Assembly (NCBI GenBank): GCA_016716965.1
Contig: JADJUP010000045.1
Location: 1-64,000 of the forward strand
Reading direction: 5' to 3'
Origin: Sulfuritalea sp.
GTDB taxonomy: Bacteria > Pseudomonadota > Gammaproteobacteria > Burkholderiales > Rhodocyclaceae
Length of the DNA: 64,000 nt
A program made the translations under genes and the position numbers. Positions 29,101 through 37,317 of this stretch are shown here, piece after piece. Below the pieces are notes generated by a model. The model was not told where the DNA came from and ran no database searches. It saw only the letters and a list, made by a program, of their open reading frames with translations. Within the stretch, counting starts at the first letter, position 1, and each line of letters begins with the position of its first letter.

Positions 29101-29355
29101 GAGTTCGCGGAAGGCCAGCAAGGGCGCGCCTTCAGGATCCTCGAGCTTGAAATCGCGCAGGCGCATGCTGAGCGCCAGGGGATTGATCTCGGGCTTGGCA
29201 AAGCTCAGCGTGTGGCTGCTCTTCTCTGCCACGATGCGCTGTGCCTGCGACTGCAGGATGCCGGGCAACGCCAGCCAGGCGAAGCCGAGCAGGAAAACCA
29301 GGATGCCGGCGGCGACCAGTGCCGCCTGTCGCAGACGTCGCAGGGGTATCGCCAT
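26137..29355 (-). CDS. AsmA-like/DUF748 large envelope protein
   Basis: 1072 residues. One N-terminal membrane anchor (AALVAAGILVFLLGFAWLAL, near 11-30) precedes a long repetitive beta-rich periplasmic region typical of AsmA/DUF748 proteins, now thought to bridge the envelope and move phospholipids. The C-terminal part (LVKLAAALNKRPALALTLGG) is the DUF748 end block. An Ala/Pro/Gly linker before AFLVNIDRLRFRDGELEF contains VAPATEGSPRGAPT, encoded by a long dispersed repeat. The yqjK-like gene lies upstream on the same strand. Confidence 0.82.
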   Translation of the reverse strand: MAIPLRRLRQAALVAAGILVFLLGFAWLALPGILQSQAQRIVAEKSSHTLSFAKPEINPLALSMRLRDFKLEDPEGAPLLAFRELFVDLSISSLTSRSVVIDDLKLDGLAASVILHDGPQGPLNWSRLLAAFAGKDEATADTPPRIEIRHLALTGAQADIADRRSEPPFVSRIDAFDLELSDISTRPDDSGPFRITAKTAFGAQIEWTGEATLNPPGSRGHLDLRGADLGKLGPLLGAHMPPELGFAPPAGVASLALDYRLAIADGKLAFVLEPFTVELAKFVLRKPKATGAPAIGIGALALGGGRFDLATQQLAFQSLTLRDASLESGTGTQRAALFSLPELTLAPTRIDLAQRSAELGTVQLSNGRLALRRDADGAIDLLATLKALAPDAPAAKPAHAAATPGAPPAPWRYAVERVALSGFGIAFNDESMKPALRVGLDEIAVETSGISEKLDRPLPLKAGLRVASGGRLVVEGKLLPATAAIDLQLKLDDLALNPAQPFIGKYAALDLASGRVSAAGKLRHDARGSSYKGSFGVSELRLNEAGSDKVFLAWKYLGSKQLEATPQKLQVGELMLDGLDTQLLIARDKSTNFQRILRKADAQPPAAPEAKANAAATPAVAPATEGSPRGAPTSAPAAPAFLVNIDRLRFRDGELEFADESLLFPFGTRIHKLRGSIAGLSSRPGATGQLELDGEVDDYGLARAVGQIDPFDPTGFTEIRLNFRNLEMTRLTPYSATFAGRRIDSGKLSLDLEYNIRKRQLQSENKVVIDKLVLGERVDSPTAKDLPLDLAIALLEDSDGRIDLGLPITGSLDDPQFSYGALVWKVIGNVLTKIVTAPFRALGALFGGGDEKLDSIAFEAGARRLTPPEREKLVKLAAALNKRPALALTLGGTWNAADRVALQDQQLRRVLLEKSGQKIESQGDPGPISTRSPAIQTALETLFGDRYGAAELAGLKQGFREANPGQLEENLTGKMMSRLTGLVRPPRQLNESEVGALKGADFHAVLYQRLREKEAVTDERLQQLAQARGEATLAVLKDARAPVERVTLGAAEMIAGADHEVALKLGLGKAAR
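27455..27502 (+). repeat. Long (48-base) dispersed repeat, copy L3, antisense within the DUF748 gene
   Basis: GAAGTCGGCGCC, then CCACGGGGACTTCCTTCGG, ending GGCGCCACGGCG. Read from the gene strand it is 16 in-frame codons in a low-complexity linker. Confidence 0.85.
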
Positions 29356-29372
29356 GATGTACGGGGCGGACC

Positions 29373-29678
29373 TCAGCGCAAAGGCTGGCCGCGATCGAGC
29401 AAGCCCCGCAGTTTGCGCCAGGCCTGCCAGCCAAGGAAGGCGCGACGCCCCCAGCGCCAGACGCGACCGGGTTTGGCAACCAGTAAAGCGACGGTGGTGG
29501 CGACCACCACCTGCGGATGCGCGCGCAACCAGTATCCGGCGTCGACCGCGAGATCGGCGACGGCCAACGTCGGCCGCAACCCTGCGGCGTGGCGCCCGAA
29601 ATCGGCGCGCAGGTTTTCGCCCGTGATTTGCAGGCGCTGCTTTTTCAGCGCCAGTTCAAGCGCTGCGGAATTCATCAC
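29373..29678 (-). CDS. YqjK-like protein
   Basis: 101 residues. The N-terminal half is amphipathic and charged (ALELALKKQRLQITGENLRA), followed by a hydrophobic segment (PQVVVATTVALLVAKPGRVW) and a basic C-terminus, the pattern of YqjK. Start codon overlaps the holin-like gene stop (ATGA). Third member of the yqjD-yqjE-yqjK set, whose first member anchors ribosomes at the inner membrane in stationary E. coli. Function of YqjK itself is unknown. Confidence 0.7.
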   Translation of the reverse strand: MMNSAALELALKKQRLQITGENLRADFGRHAAGLRPTLAVADLAVDAGYWLRAHPQVVVATTVALLVAKPGRVWRWGRRAFLGWQAWRKLRGLLDRGQPLR

Positions 29679-30088
29679 GGCCTGCCCGGATCGCCCTGTG
29701 CCAAAGCGTCGCGGTCCTTCGCCAGCTCGGCGAGGCTGGCCTTGAACAGCGTCGAGCCCGCCCTGGCATGGTTCATTGCCACCAGCAGCGTGGCAATGCC
29801 GGCGCCGAGGAAGAGCGCGCTGAAGATGCCCAGCGCCAGCAGGCGGTGGCCGTCCCAGAACAGCACGGTCAGGAACACGGCAAGGAACACCAGTCCCGCG
29901 CTGAGGCAGATCAGCGCGATCGCGCCGTAGGTGGCCAGCGACAGCAGGCGCAAACGCTCTTCGGCGAGTTCGACGCCGAGCAACTGCAGGCGGTTCTGCA
30001 CCAGCGCGAGCGAGGTGCCGAACAGGCCTTTCAGCGATGCGAACAGACCCGCCCGGGAGGCCTCGCCGCCGGGGGTGCCTTCGCTCAT
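29675..30088 (-). CDS. YqjE/phage-holin-family membrane protein
   Basis: 137 residues. An amphipathic start (GLFASLKGLFGTSLALVQNRLQLL) resembles the YqjE family, followed by two strong membrane helices (YGAIALICLSAGLVFLAVFL and ALGIFSALFLGAGIATLLVA). Same-strand neighbour of the DUF883 gene, five bases downstream of it, and coupled to the yqjK-like gene. Likely an inner-membrane structural protein expressed with YqjD. Confidence 0.78.
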   Translation of the reverse strand: MSEGTPGGEASRAGLFASLKGLFGTSLALVQNRLQLLGVELAEERLRLLSLATYGAIALICLSAGLVFLAVFLTVLFWDGHRLLALGIFSALFLGAGIATLLVAMNHARAGSTLFKASLAELAKDRDALAQGDPGRP

Positions 30089-30092
30089 CGGA

Positions 30093-30404
30093 TCAGCGGC
30101 GGCCGATCAGCAGGCCGGCAATGAGGCCGATGCCGGCGGCAACGCCCACCGAACGCCAGGGATTGTCATGCACGTAGTCGTCGGCAGCGCGACCGACCTG
30201 CTTGGCGCGATCGACCACTGCGGCTTCGGCTTCGGCCAGCTTGATCTTGGCGGACGCGAGGCGGTCCTGCGTCCGGGCGCGGATTTCCGAGATCTTCTCC
30301 CCGGCCTGGCCTGCGGTGGCGCGTAGCAGTTCCTCGCTGTCGGCGATGACCAGCTTGACGTCCGCAATCAGTTTGTCCTTGGTGACTTCGCTCATGTCGC
30401 TCAT
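30093..30404 (-). CDS. YqjD/ElaB-family (DUF883) membrane-anchored protein
   Basis: 103 residues. A long helical region (KDKLIADVKLVIADSEELLR, then EKISEIRARTQDRLASAKIK) is followed by the signature YVHDNPWRSVGVAAGIGLIAG and a terminal GRR. The C-terminal helix anchors it in the inner membrane. E. coli relatives are RpoS-dependent and bind ribosomes. First gene of the yqjDEK-like operon. Confidence 0.87.
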   Translation of the reverse strand: MSDMSEVTKDKLIADVKLVIADSEELLRATAGQAGEKISEIRARTQDRLASAKIKLAEAEAAVVDRAKQVGRAADDYVHDNPWRSVGVAAGIGLIAGLLIGRR

Positions 30405-30484
30405 TTGTTTCTCCTGAAGGTGTTCGAGAATTGAATGGAAAAGCCTAGGCTACCGATTTTGCCGTGGCGCTGCAATGATCCAGG

Positions 30485-31282
30485 TCACGTAATGTCGAAC
30501 TCGTAATCGATGGTCAGCGGCGCGTGATCCGAAAAGCGCTGTTCCTTATACACGCCTGCCTGTCGGGCGGTCGCCGCCAAGCCAGGCGTGGCGATCTGGT
30601 AGTCGATGCGCCATCCGACATTCTTCGCCCAGGCCTGGCCGCGGTTGGACCACCAAGTATAGGCCTCACCGGTGGCATCTGGCAGTAGTTTGCGATGGAC
30701 GTCGACCCAGCCCAGGTCGTCGAAGACCGACGACAGCCAGCTTCGTTCCTCGGGCAGGAAACCCGAGTTCTTCTGGTTCGACTTCCAGTTCTTCAGGTCG
30801 ATTTCACGGTGCGCGATGTTCCAGTCGCCGCACAGCAGGATCTCCCGTCCCGATTTTCGGGCCTCGTTGGCGAGGCGTTCCAGCCGGGGGCGAAACTGGC
30901 CGAGGAAGCGGAACTTGGCCTGCTGGCGCTCGTCCGAGCTGGAGCCGGAAGGCAGGTAGAGCGAGACCACCGATAGCTTGCCGAAATCGGCCTGCAGGTA
31001 GCGTCCTTCGGCATCGAACTCGGCATTGCCGAAACCTTCGACGATGCGGTCCGGCGCCCGACGATAGTAGATGCCGACCCCGCTGTAGCCCTTTTTTTCG
31101 GCGGCGTGGAAACAGGCGCCGTAGCCGGGCGGTTCGCGCAGCGCCGGCGTCAGGTCGGCCAGTTGCGCCTTGAGTTCCTGGACGCAGACGATGTCGGCCC
31201 GCTGCGTCGCCAGCCATTCGAAAACGCCCTTGCTGGCGGCGGAACGGATACCATTCAGATTCAGACTGAGTATTCGGAGCAT
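30485..31282 (-). CDS. xth: Exodeoxyribonuclease III
   Basis: 265 residues. LRILSLNLNGIRSAASKG (Asn), DIVCVQELKAQ (catalytic Glu), CGDWNIAHREIDLKN (Asp...Asn) and FSDHAPLTIDYEF (catalytic Asp-His) are the ExoIII/AP-endonuclease motifs; GWRIDYQIAT completes the set. It cleaves at abasic sites and degrades 3' ends in base excision repair. Divergent from pyrE with only 17 bases between starts, so the promoters must overlap the coding ends. Confidence 0.92.
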   Translation of the reverse strand: MLRILSLNLNGIRSAASKGVFEWLATQRADIVCVQELKAQLADLTPALREPPGYGACFHAAEKKGYSGVGIYYRRAPDRIVEGFGNAEFDAEGRYLQADFGKLSVVSLYLPSGSSSDERQQAKFRFLGQFRPRLERLANEARKSGREILLCGDWNIAHREIDLKNWKSNQKNSGFLPEERSWLSSVFDDLGWVDVHRKLLPDATGEAYTWWSNRGQAWAKNVGWRIDYQIATPGLAATARQAGVYKEQRFSDHAPLTIDYEFDIT

Positions 31283-31299
31283 GTGCCTGTGGATGTAGA

Positions 31300-31977
31300 A
31301 TGCGCGCGATGAACGCGAACGCCGACCGTGTCGCGGCCAACGACCTGAGCCGCGAGTTTATCGCCTTCGCCTGCGAGCTGGGCGTGCTGCGCTTTGGCGA
31401 ATTCAAGACCAAGGCCGGGCGCATGAGCCCCTACTTTTTCAACGCCGGCCTGTTCTGCGATGGCGCCTCGCTGGCGCGGCTCGCCGGCTTCTATGCGCAG
31501 CGCATCCTGGCCGCCGGCGTCGGCTTCGATGTACTGTTCGGGCCCGCCTACAAGGGCATACCGCTCGCGGCCGGCACCGCGATGGCGCTGGCCGGCCTCG
31601 GCCGCAACCTGCCTTATGTTTACAACCGCAAGGAAGCCAAGGACCACGGCGAAGGCGGGACGCTGGTCGGTGCGCCGCTGCAGGGGCGCGTGTTGATCAT
31701 CGACGACGTGATTTCCGCCGGCACCTCGGTGCGCGAATCCGTCGAACTGATCCGTGCCGCCGGTGCCACGCCGGCCGCCGTGCTGATCGCGCTGGATCGC
31801 CAGGAACGCGGCCAGGGCGAGCTTTCGGCGGTGCAGGAAGTCGAACTCAACTACGGCATTCCGGTAATCAGCGTTGCGAGTTTGACCGATTTGATCGATT
31901 ATCTGTCCGGTCATCCGGAACTTGAAAGCAAGCTTGCGGCCGTGCGTGACTACCGCCTTCGTTACGGCATCGATTGA
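31300..31977 (+). CDS. pyrE: Orotate phosphoribosyltransferase
   Basis: 225 residues from ATG 31300 (a second ATG at 31309 is possible). LRFGEFKTKAGRMSPYFFNA and FGPAYKGIPLAAG are the orotate-site blocks; RVLIIDDVISAGTSVRESVE is the PRPP-binding loop. It converts orotate and PRPP to OMP in pyrimidine synthesis. Adjacency of xth and pyrE is common in proteobacteria. Confidence 0.94.
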   Translation: MRAMNANADRVAANDLSREFIAFACELGVLRFGEFKTKAGRMSPYFFNAGLFCDGASLARLAGFYAQRILAAGVGFDVLFGPAYKGIPLAAGTAMALAGLGRNLPYVYNRKEAKDHGEGGTLVGAPLQGRVLIIDDVISAGTSVRESVELIRAAGATPAAVLIALDRQERGQGELSAVQEVELNYGIPVISVASLTDLIDYLSGHPELESKLAAVRDYRLRYGID

Positions 31978-32009
31978 TGCCCAAGAATACCTCTCCAGGG
32001 AGAACCCCC

Positions 32010-32771
32010 ATGCGCCTGATTTCCACACTGCTGTTCGCTTCGACCACCCTGCTGGCGATGGGCGCCTCGGCCCAGATGCGGATTTTTTGTTGCGACGACG
32101 CCAGTGGCCGCAAGGTCTGTGGTGATTTCCTGCCCGAGGCCTGCCAGGGACGCGCCTACGAGGAACGCGACAATCGCGGCTTCGTATCGAAGACGGTCGA
32201 GGCACCACTGACGCCCGAGCAGCAGGCGCGACGTGAGGCCGAAGCGCTCAAGAAGGAGGCGGATGCGAAGAAGGCGGCCGAGGAACGGCGCCGCACGCTG
32301 GCGCTGCTATCGACCTACTCCAGCGAAAAGGACATCAATTCCGCGCGCGATCGCGCATTGGCTGAAATCGAAAAGAACCGCAAGGAATCCCAGTTGCGGC
32401 TGGACGAGGCCAACAAGCGAAAGAAGAAGATTGACGGCGACAAGGAGTTCTACAAGGGCAAGCCGCTGCCGGAGGACGTCAAGGCGCAGATTCGCGACAA
32501 CGAGAAGGAAATCGCTGCCCAGCAGTTGGCTATCGCCACCAAGGTCAAGGAAGCCGACGAAGTGCGCGCCAAGTTTGCCGAGGAGCGGAAGCGCTACCTG
32601 GAGCTGACCGGGAAGAAGGGCGCCGAACCGGAACCCGCGGCACCGGCGATTCCGCGGACGGTGATCCCGGCCGGCGTCACGGCGCCGCCCGCAGCGGCAC
32701 CCGCACCCGCCGCTCCGGCCGCCGCGCCGGCTGACGGCGCGGCCGGCGACAAGCCCGGCGGCAGGAGCTGA
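32010..32771 (+). CDS. Exported coiled-coil protein, DUF4124-like N-terminus
   Basis: 253 residues from ATG 32010. Signal peptide MRLISTLLFASTTLLAMGAS with cleavage after SAQ or ASA. A short cysteine-containing start (IFCCDDASGRKVCGDFLP) resembles DUF4124-type exported proteins. Then a long charged coiled coil (about residues 65-210, rich in Glu, Lys and Arg) and a Pro/Ala tail. Periplasmic; function unknown. Its stop abuts the convergent gatB stop. Confidence 0.68.
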   Translation: MRLISTLLFASTTLLAMGASAQMRIFCCDDASGRKVCGDFLPEACQGRAYEERDNRGFVSKTVEAPLTPEQQARREAEALKKEADAKKAAEERRRTLALLSTYSSEKDINSARDRALAEIEKNRKESQLRLDEANKRKKKIDGDKEFYKGKPLPEDVKAQIRDNEKEIAAQQLAIATKVKEADEVRAKFAEERKRYLELTGKKGAEPEPAAPAIPRTVIPAGVTAPPAAAPAPAAPAAAPADGAAGDKPGGRS

Positions 32772-34220
32772 TCAGGCGCCGAGCTTCTTGCGCAGCAGGT
32801 CGGTGACCTGCTGCGGGTTGGCCTTGCCCTTGGTGGCCTTCATGGCCTGGCCGACCAGCGCGTTGAAGGCCTTTTCCTTGCCCGCGCGAAACTCTTCGAC
32901 CGATTTCTGATTTGCGGCGAGGACTTCATCGACCAGCGCCTCGATCGCGCCGGTATCGGTGATCTGTTTCAGGCCCTGCTTTTCGATGATTTCGTCGGCG
33001 CTCTTGCCTTCGCCGTTCCACAAGGCCTCGAAAACCTTCTTGGCAATGTTGTTGGAAATCGTGTTGTCGGCGATGCGCTGTATCAACCCGGCCAGTTGCG
33101 CGGCGGAGATCGGTGACGCGGCGACGTCCATGTCGCCCTTGTTGAGGCGCGCGGCGAGTTCGCCCATGATCCAGTTGGCGACGGCCTTGCCGTTTGCCCC
33201 GCCGGCGACGGCCACTGCCGCAACGTAGTAGTCAGCCATCGCACGCGAGGCGGTGAGGATCGCCGCGTCGTAGGCCGAGAGGCCATATTCCGCCTGGAAA
33301 CGCGCCTGCATCGCCTGCGGCAGTTCCGGCAGGCCGGACTCGACCTCGGCGATCCAGTCGGCGCCGATTTCCAGCGGCAGCAGGTCGGGGTCGGGGAAGT
33401 AGCGGTAGTCGTGCGCGTCTTCCTTGCTGCGCATGGAACGCGTTTCGCCCGTGTCGGGGTCGAACAGCACCGTGGCCTGGCGGATGGCGCGGCCTTCGGT
33501 GATTTCGTTTATCTGCCACTGCACCTCGAAATCGATCGCCTGCTGCATGAAGCGGAAGGAATTCAGGTTCTTGATCTCGCGCCGCGTGCCCAGCGGCTCG
33601 CCGGGGCGGCGCACCGAGACGTTGGCGTCGCAGCGGAAGCTGCCTTCCTGCATGTTGCCGTCGCAGATGCCGATCCACTGCACCAGCGCGTGCAGCGCAC
33701 GGGCGTAGGCCACCGCCTCGGCGCTGGAACGCATGTCGGGTTCGGTGACGATTTCCAGCAAGGGCGTGCCGGCGCGATTGAGGTCGATGCCGCTTTTGCC
33801 GTGGAAGTCTTCGTGCAGCGACTTGCCGGCATCCTCTTCGAGGTGGGCGCGGGTCAGGTGCACGAACTTCTCGGTCGCCGTATCACCGGCGCCGACTCTT
33901 ATGCTTAGCCCGCCGCCCTGCACCACAGGAATCTCGAACTGGCTGATCTGGTAACCCTTGGGCAGGTCGGGGTAGAAATAATTCTTGCGCGCGAACACCG
34001 AGCGCGGCGCGATGGTCGCACCTACGGCGAGGCCGAATTTGATGGCGCAGACCACGGCTTCGCGATTGAGTACCGGCAGCACGCCGGGCAGCGCGATGTC
34101 CACGGCATTGGCCTGGACGTTGGGTTCGGCGCCGAAGGCGATGCTGCTGCCGGAGAAGATCTTCGACTTCGTTTGCAGCTGGGCGTGGGTTTCCAGCCCG
34201 ATGACGACTTCCCAGTTCAT
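32772..34220 (-). CDS. gatB: Aspartyl/glutamyl-tRNA(Asn/Gln) amidotransferase subunit B
   Basis: 482 residues from ATG 34220. NWEVVIGLETHAQLQTKSKI opens the cradle domain; NRAGTPLLEIVTEPD, DANVSVR and ILTASRAMADYY-like blocks follow, with a GatB/YqeY tail ending QQVTDLLRKKLGA. GatB binds mischarged tRNA and transfers ammonia from GatA. ATG overlaps the gatA stop. The normally variable loop before LTRAHLEEDAGKSLHE reads IRVGAGDTATEKF and coincides with a dispersed repeat copy. Confidence 0.95.
   Translation of the reverse strand: MNWEVVIGLETHAQLQTKSKIFSGSSIAFGAEPNVQANAVDIALPGVLPVLNREAVVCAIKFGLAVGATIAPRSVFARKNYFYPDLPKGYQISQFEIPVVQGGGLSIRVGAGDTATEKFVHLTRAHLEEDAGKSLHEDFHGKSGIDLNRAGTPLLEIVTEPDMRSSAEAVAYARALHALVQWIGICDGNMQEGSFRCDANVSVRRPGEPLGTRREIKNLNSFRFMQQAIDFEVQWQINEITEGRAIRQATVLFDPDTGETRSMRSKEDAHDYRYFPDPDLLPLEIGADWIAEVESGLPELPQAMQARFQAEYGLSAYDAAILTASRAMADYYVAAVAVAGGANGKAVANWIMGELAARLNKGDMDVAASPISAAQLAGLIQRIADNTISNNIAKKVFEALWNGEGKSADEIIEKQGLKQITDTGAIEALVDEVLAANQKSVEEFRAGKEKAFNALVGQAMKATKGKANPQQVTDLLRKKLGA
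33876..33899 (-). repeat. Short dispersed repeat in gatB (sense)
   Basis: AGAGTCGGCGCCGGTGATACGGCG on the gene strand splits as AGAGTCGGCGCC plus GGTGATACGGCG; translated R-V-G-A-G-D-T-A. Confidence 0.72.
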
Positions 34221-35698
34221 GACAGACCTCCCGGCATCCGCGTGTGCCAGTCGGTGGCCTTCTGGTATTGGTGCGCGGCCTGCAACATCTTCGCTTCGCC
34301 GAACCAGCTGCCGATGATCTGCAATCCGACCGGCATCGGGTTTGCCAAATGAGTGGCGCCGAAACCGCATGGCACCGACATGCCGGGCAGGCCGGCGAGG
34401 TTGGTGGAGATGGTGTAGATGTCGGACAAATACATCTGCACCGGGTCGGCGCTCTTGGCGCCGAAGGCGAATGCCACCGAGGGCGAGGTCGGGCCCATGA
34501 TCACGTCGCAGACCTTGAAGGCTTCTTGAAAGTCGGCGGCGATCAGACGGCGAATCTTCTGCGCCTTGAGGTAATAGGCGTCGTAGTAGCCGTGGGACAG
34601 CACGTAGGTGCCGATCAGGATGCGGCGCTTGACTTCGGCGCCGAAGCCCTGGGCGCGCGACTTCGAATACATGTCATTGAGGTCGCCGTACTCGGGGGCG
34701 CGATAGCCGTAGCGCACACCGTCGAAGCGCGACAGGTTGCTCGATGCCTCGGCCGGTGCGATCACGTAGTAGGCGGGTACCGAAAGGCCGGAGTTGGGCA
34801 GGCTGACCTCGACCGTGGTGGCGCCCAGCTTGCGGTACTCGGCGAGAGCCGCTTCCACTGCGGCACGGACGTCGGCATCCATGCCCTCGCCGAAAAATTC
34901 CTTGGGCAGGCCGATGCGCATTCCGTTCAGGGGCTTTTCAAGATCACGGGAATAGTCCTCCGCGGGGCGCTCCAGCGAGGTCGAGTCGCGCGTGTCGAAG
35001 CCGGCCATGGCGGTGAGCAGCAGCGCGCAGTCTTCCGCGCTTTTGGCCATCGGCCCGGCCTGGTCGAGGCTGGAGGCGAAGGCGATCATGCCGTAGCGCG
35101 AGACCGCGCCGTAGGTGGGCTTCAGCCCGGTCAGGCCGCACAACGCGGCTGGCTGGCGGATCGAGCCGCCGGTGTCGGTGCCGGTCGCGGCCGGCGCCAG
35201 GCGGGCGGCGATGGCGGCGGCCGAACCGCCCGAGGATCCGCCAGGGACGCGGGAACTGTCCCAGGGATTCTTTACCGGGCCGAAATACGAGGTTTCGTTG
35301 GACGAGCCCATGGCGAACTCGTCCATGTTGAGCTTGCCCAGGGTCACCATGCCGGCGGCGGCGAGCTTTTCCACCACATGCGCGTCATAGGGTGAAATGA
35401 AATTCTCCAGCATGCGCGAGCCGCAGCTCGTGCGCCAGCCCTTGGTGCAGAAAATATCCTTGTGCGCCAATGGGATACCGGTGAGTGCCGTGGCGCCAGC
35501 GCCGACTTTCAGGGACTCGTCGGCAGCGCGTGCCTGAGCCAGCGTCCTGTCGCGGTCGAGGGCAATGAAGGCGTTGAGGCCGGGATTGAGCGCGTCGATG
35601 CGGTCGAGGAACAGTGTCGCCAGTTCCACGGCGGAGACCTTTTTCGCCGCCAGCGCGGCTCCAAGCTCCTTGAGCGAGGCGTTGATCAGGTCGCTCAT
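34217..35698 (-). CDS. gatA: Aspartyl/glutamyl-tRNA(Asn/Gln) amidotransferase subunit A
   Basis: 493 residues. Amidase-signature catalytic triad visible: Lys in IPLAHKDIFCTKG, cis-Ser in VPGGSSGGSAAAIA and the Ser nucleophile in TGTDTGGSIRQPAAL. It hydrolyses glutamine to feed ammonia to GatB. Starts on the gatC stop (ATGA). The segment LKVGAGATALTGIP near residues 65-80 contains a dispersed repeat where homologues have an unrelated short loop, as I recall the family. Confidence 0.95.
   Translation of the reverse strand: MSDLINASLKELGAALAAKKVSAVELATLFLDRIDALNPGLNAFIALDRDRTLAQARAADESLKVGAGATALTGIPLAHKDIFCTKGWRTSCGSRMLENFISPYDAHVVEKLAAAGMVTLGKLNMDEFAMGSSNETSYFGPVKNPWDSSRVPGGSSGGSAAAIAARLAPAATGTDTGGSIRQPAALCGLTGLKPTYGAVSRYGMIAFASSLDQAGPMAKSAEDCALLLTAMAGFDTRDSTSLERPAEDYSRDLEKPLNGMRIGLPKEFFGEGMDADVRAAVEAALAEYRKLGATTVEVSLPNSGLSVPAYYVIAPAEASSNLSRFDGVRYGYRAPEYGDLNDMYSKSRAQGFGAEVKRRILIGTYVLSHGYYDAYYLKAQKIRRLIAADFQEAFKVCDVIMGPTSPSVAFAFGAKSADPVQMYLSDIYTISTNLAGLPGMSVPCGFGATHLANPMPVGLQIIGSWFGEAKMLQAAHQYQKATDWHTRMPGGLS
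35486..35509 (-). repeat. Short dispersed repeat in gatA (sense)
   Basis: On the gene strand AAAGTCGGCGCTGGCG then CCACGGCA, translated K-V-G-A-G-A-T-A. Confidence 0.72.
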
Positions 35699-35982
35699 TC
35701 GACCACCCGCGGCACGAGGTACAGGCCCGCCTCGGTTTCCGGCGCCACGGCCTGGAAATCGTCGCGGCGGTCGGTTTCGGTGACCACGTCGGGGCGCAGT
35801 CGCTGCACCACGTCGACGGCATGGGCCATCGGCTCGATGCCGGTGGTATCGACGGCCTGCAACTGCTCGATGAAGCCGAGGATGCCGTTCAACTGGTCGC
35901 GGGTGGTTTCGAGCTCCGTGGGGGAAAGTTCGATGCGCGACAAAAGGGCGATGCGGGAGATGTCTTCCGGGCTGAGGGACAT
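35695..35982 (-). CDS. gatC: Aspartyl/glutamyl-tRNA(Asn/Gln) amidotransferase subunit C
   Basis: 95 residues from ATG 35982. ISRIALLSRIELSPTE and LNGILGFIEQLQAVDT followed by GIEPMAH are the GatC helical motifs; the tail ends in LYLVPRVVE. It stabilises the GatAB complex. First gene of the coupled gatCAB operon, divergent from mreB across about 200 bases. Confidence 0.95.
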   Translation of the reverse strand: MSLSPEDISRIALLSRIELSPTELETTRDQLNGILGFIEQLQAVDTTGIEPMAHAVDVVQRLRPDVVTETDRRDDFQAVAPETEAGLYLVPRVVE

Positions 35983-36183
35983 GGCGAGGAGTGGGGTGGA
36001 TAACGTGGAGCCCGACGGAAACAAGGCGGTTTGCTGCCTGAATCGACGGGCGCGATAGGTTATCATATGCGACCTTTGGCTACGGCTGCCGTGCGTGACG
36101 CCGGCTAGCACCAGCGTCAGCCAACACTGACAATCGAATTCAGCCCCGACCTTCCCAAGGCGGGCTTCAACACTGGGACCACG

Positions 36184-37227
36184 ATGTTCGGCTTTCTCCG
36201 CTCCTATTTTTCCAATGACCTCGCAATTGACCTCGGTACCGCCAACACGCTGATTTACGTGCGCGGCAAGGGCGTGGTCCTCGATGAACCCTCGGTTGTC
36301 GCCATCCGCATAGAAGGCGGCCCCAACGCCAAGAAGACCATCCAGGCGGTGGGCAAGGAGGCCAAGGGCATGATTGGCCGCAATCCGAAGGAAATCCAGG
36401 TCATCCGGCCGCTGAAGGACGGCGTCATCGCCGACTTCACGGTGACCGAGCAGATGCTCAAGCAGTTCATCAAGCGCGTCCATGAGTCGCGCCTGTTTTC
36501 GCCCTCGCCGCGCATCATCATCTGCGTGCCCTCGGGCTCGACCCAGGTCGAGCGCCGCGCCATCCGCGAATCCGCGCTGGGTGCGGGCGCCTCGCAGGTG
36601 TACCTGATCGAGGAGCCGATGGCCGCCGCGATCGGCGCCGGCCTGCCGGTTTCGGACGCCACCGGCTCGATGGTGGTCGACATCGGCGGCGGCACCACCG
36701 AAGTCGGCGTCATCTCGCTGGGCGGCATGGTCTATGCCAATTCGGTGCGCGTCGGCGGCGACAAGTTCGACGAGGCGATCATCTCCTACATCAGCCGCAA
36801 CTACGGCATGCAGATCGGCGACAACAGCGCCGAGAACATCAAGAAGCAGATCGGTTCCGCCTTTCCCGGCGCCGAAGTGCGCGAGATGGAAGTCTCCGGC
36901 ATCAACCGCGCAGAAGGCATTCCGCGCAAGTTCACGATTTCTTCCAACGAAGTCCTCGAAGCCCTGTCCGAGCCGCTCAACCAGGTGGTCAAGGCGGTCA
37001 AGGATGCACTGGAAAAAACCCCGCCCGAGCTCGGCGCCGACATCGCCGAGCGCGGTCTGGTGCTGACCGGCGGCGGCGCCCTGCTGCACGATCTCGACCG
37101 CCTGCTGACCGAGGAAACCGGCCTGCCGGTGATCGTCGCCGACGATCCACTGACCTGCGTCGCCCGCGGCTCGGGGATGGCTCTCGAAAAGATGGACAAA
37201 CTCGGCAGTATTTTTGCCAACGAGTAA
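36184..37227 (+). CDS. mreB: Rod shape-determining protein MreB
   Basis: 347 residues. Actin-like fold: NDLAIDLGTANTLIYVRGKG (phosphate 1), VVDIGGGTTEVGVISLGG (phosphate 2) and LVLTGGGALLHDLDRLL (adenosine motif). The N-terminal MFGFLRSYF is the amphipathic membrane-binding segment. It forms the filaments that guide lateral wall synthesis and heads the elongation operon mreBCD-mrdAB. Confidence 0.96.
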   Translation: MFGFLRSYFSNDLAIDLGTANTLIYVRGKGVVLDEPSVVAIRIEGGPNAKKTIQAVGKEAKGMIGRNPKEIQVIRPLKDGVIADFTVTEQMLKQFIKRVHESRLFSPSPRIIICVPSGSTQVERRAIRESALGAGASQVYLIEEPMAAAIGAGLPVSDATGSMVVDIGGGTTEVGVISLGGMVYANSVRVGGDKFDEAIISYISRNYGMQIGDNSAENIKKQIGSAFPGAEVREMEVSGINRAEGIPRKFTISSNEVLEALSEPLNQVVKAVKDALEKTPPELGADIAERGLVLTGGGALLHDLDRLLTEETGLPVIVADDPLTCVARGSGMALEKMDKLGSIFANE

Positions 37228-37253
37228 GCCCGGCCCCGTGTAGCTTGCAAGCT

Positions 37254-37283
37254 GGCCCCGGGCCTTCCCGCGCGGGGCCTTTC
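37254..37283 (+). terminator. Possible hairpin attenuator between mreB and mreC
   Basis: GGCCCCG (37254-37260) pairs with CGGGGCC (37273-37279), followed by TTT. The loop of 12 is long and the T run short, so it may only reduce transcription into mreC. Confidence 0.4.
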
Positions 37284-37317
37284 CGGGTCCAAATCTTCCG
37301 AGGGCGCACCTGCCTTG

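Noticed and set aside
26179..29745. Open frame of nearly 1,200 codons on the plus strand
   Set aside because: It runs antisense through the DUF748 gene and neighbours; composition is typical of a GC-rich shadow frame and no protein family is recognisable, whereas the minus strand encodes a coherent AsmA-like protein.
34529..34552. AAAGTCGGCG...ACGGCG at the right 24-base length within gatA, plus strand
   Set aside because: The gene strand encodes RRLIAADF, natural and conserved for GatA as I recall, and the centre does not match the family; left as ambiguous and not annotated.
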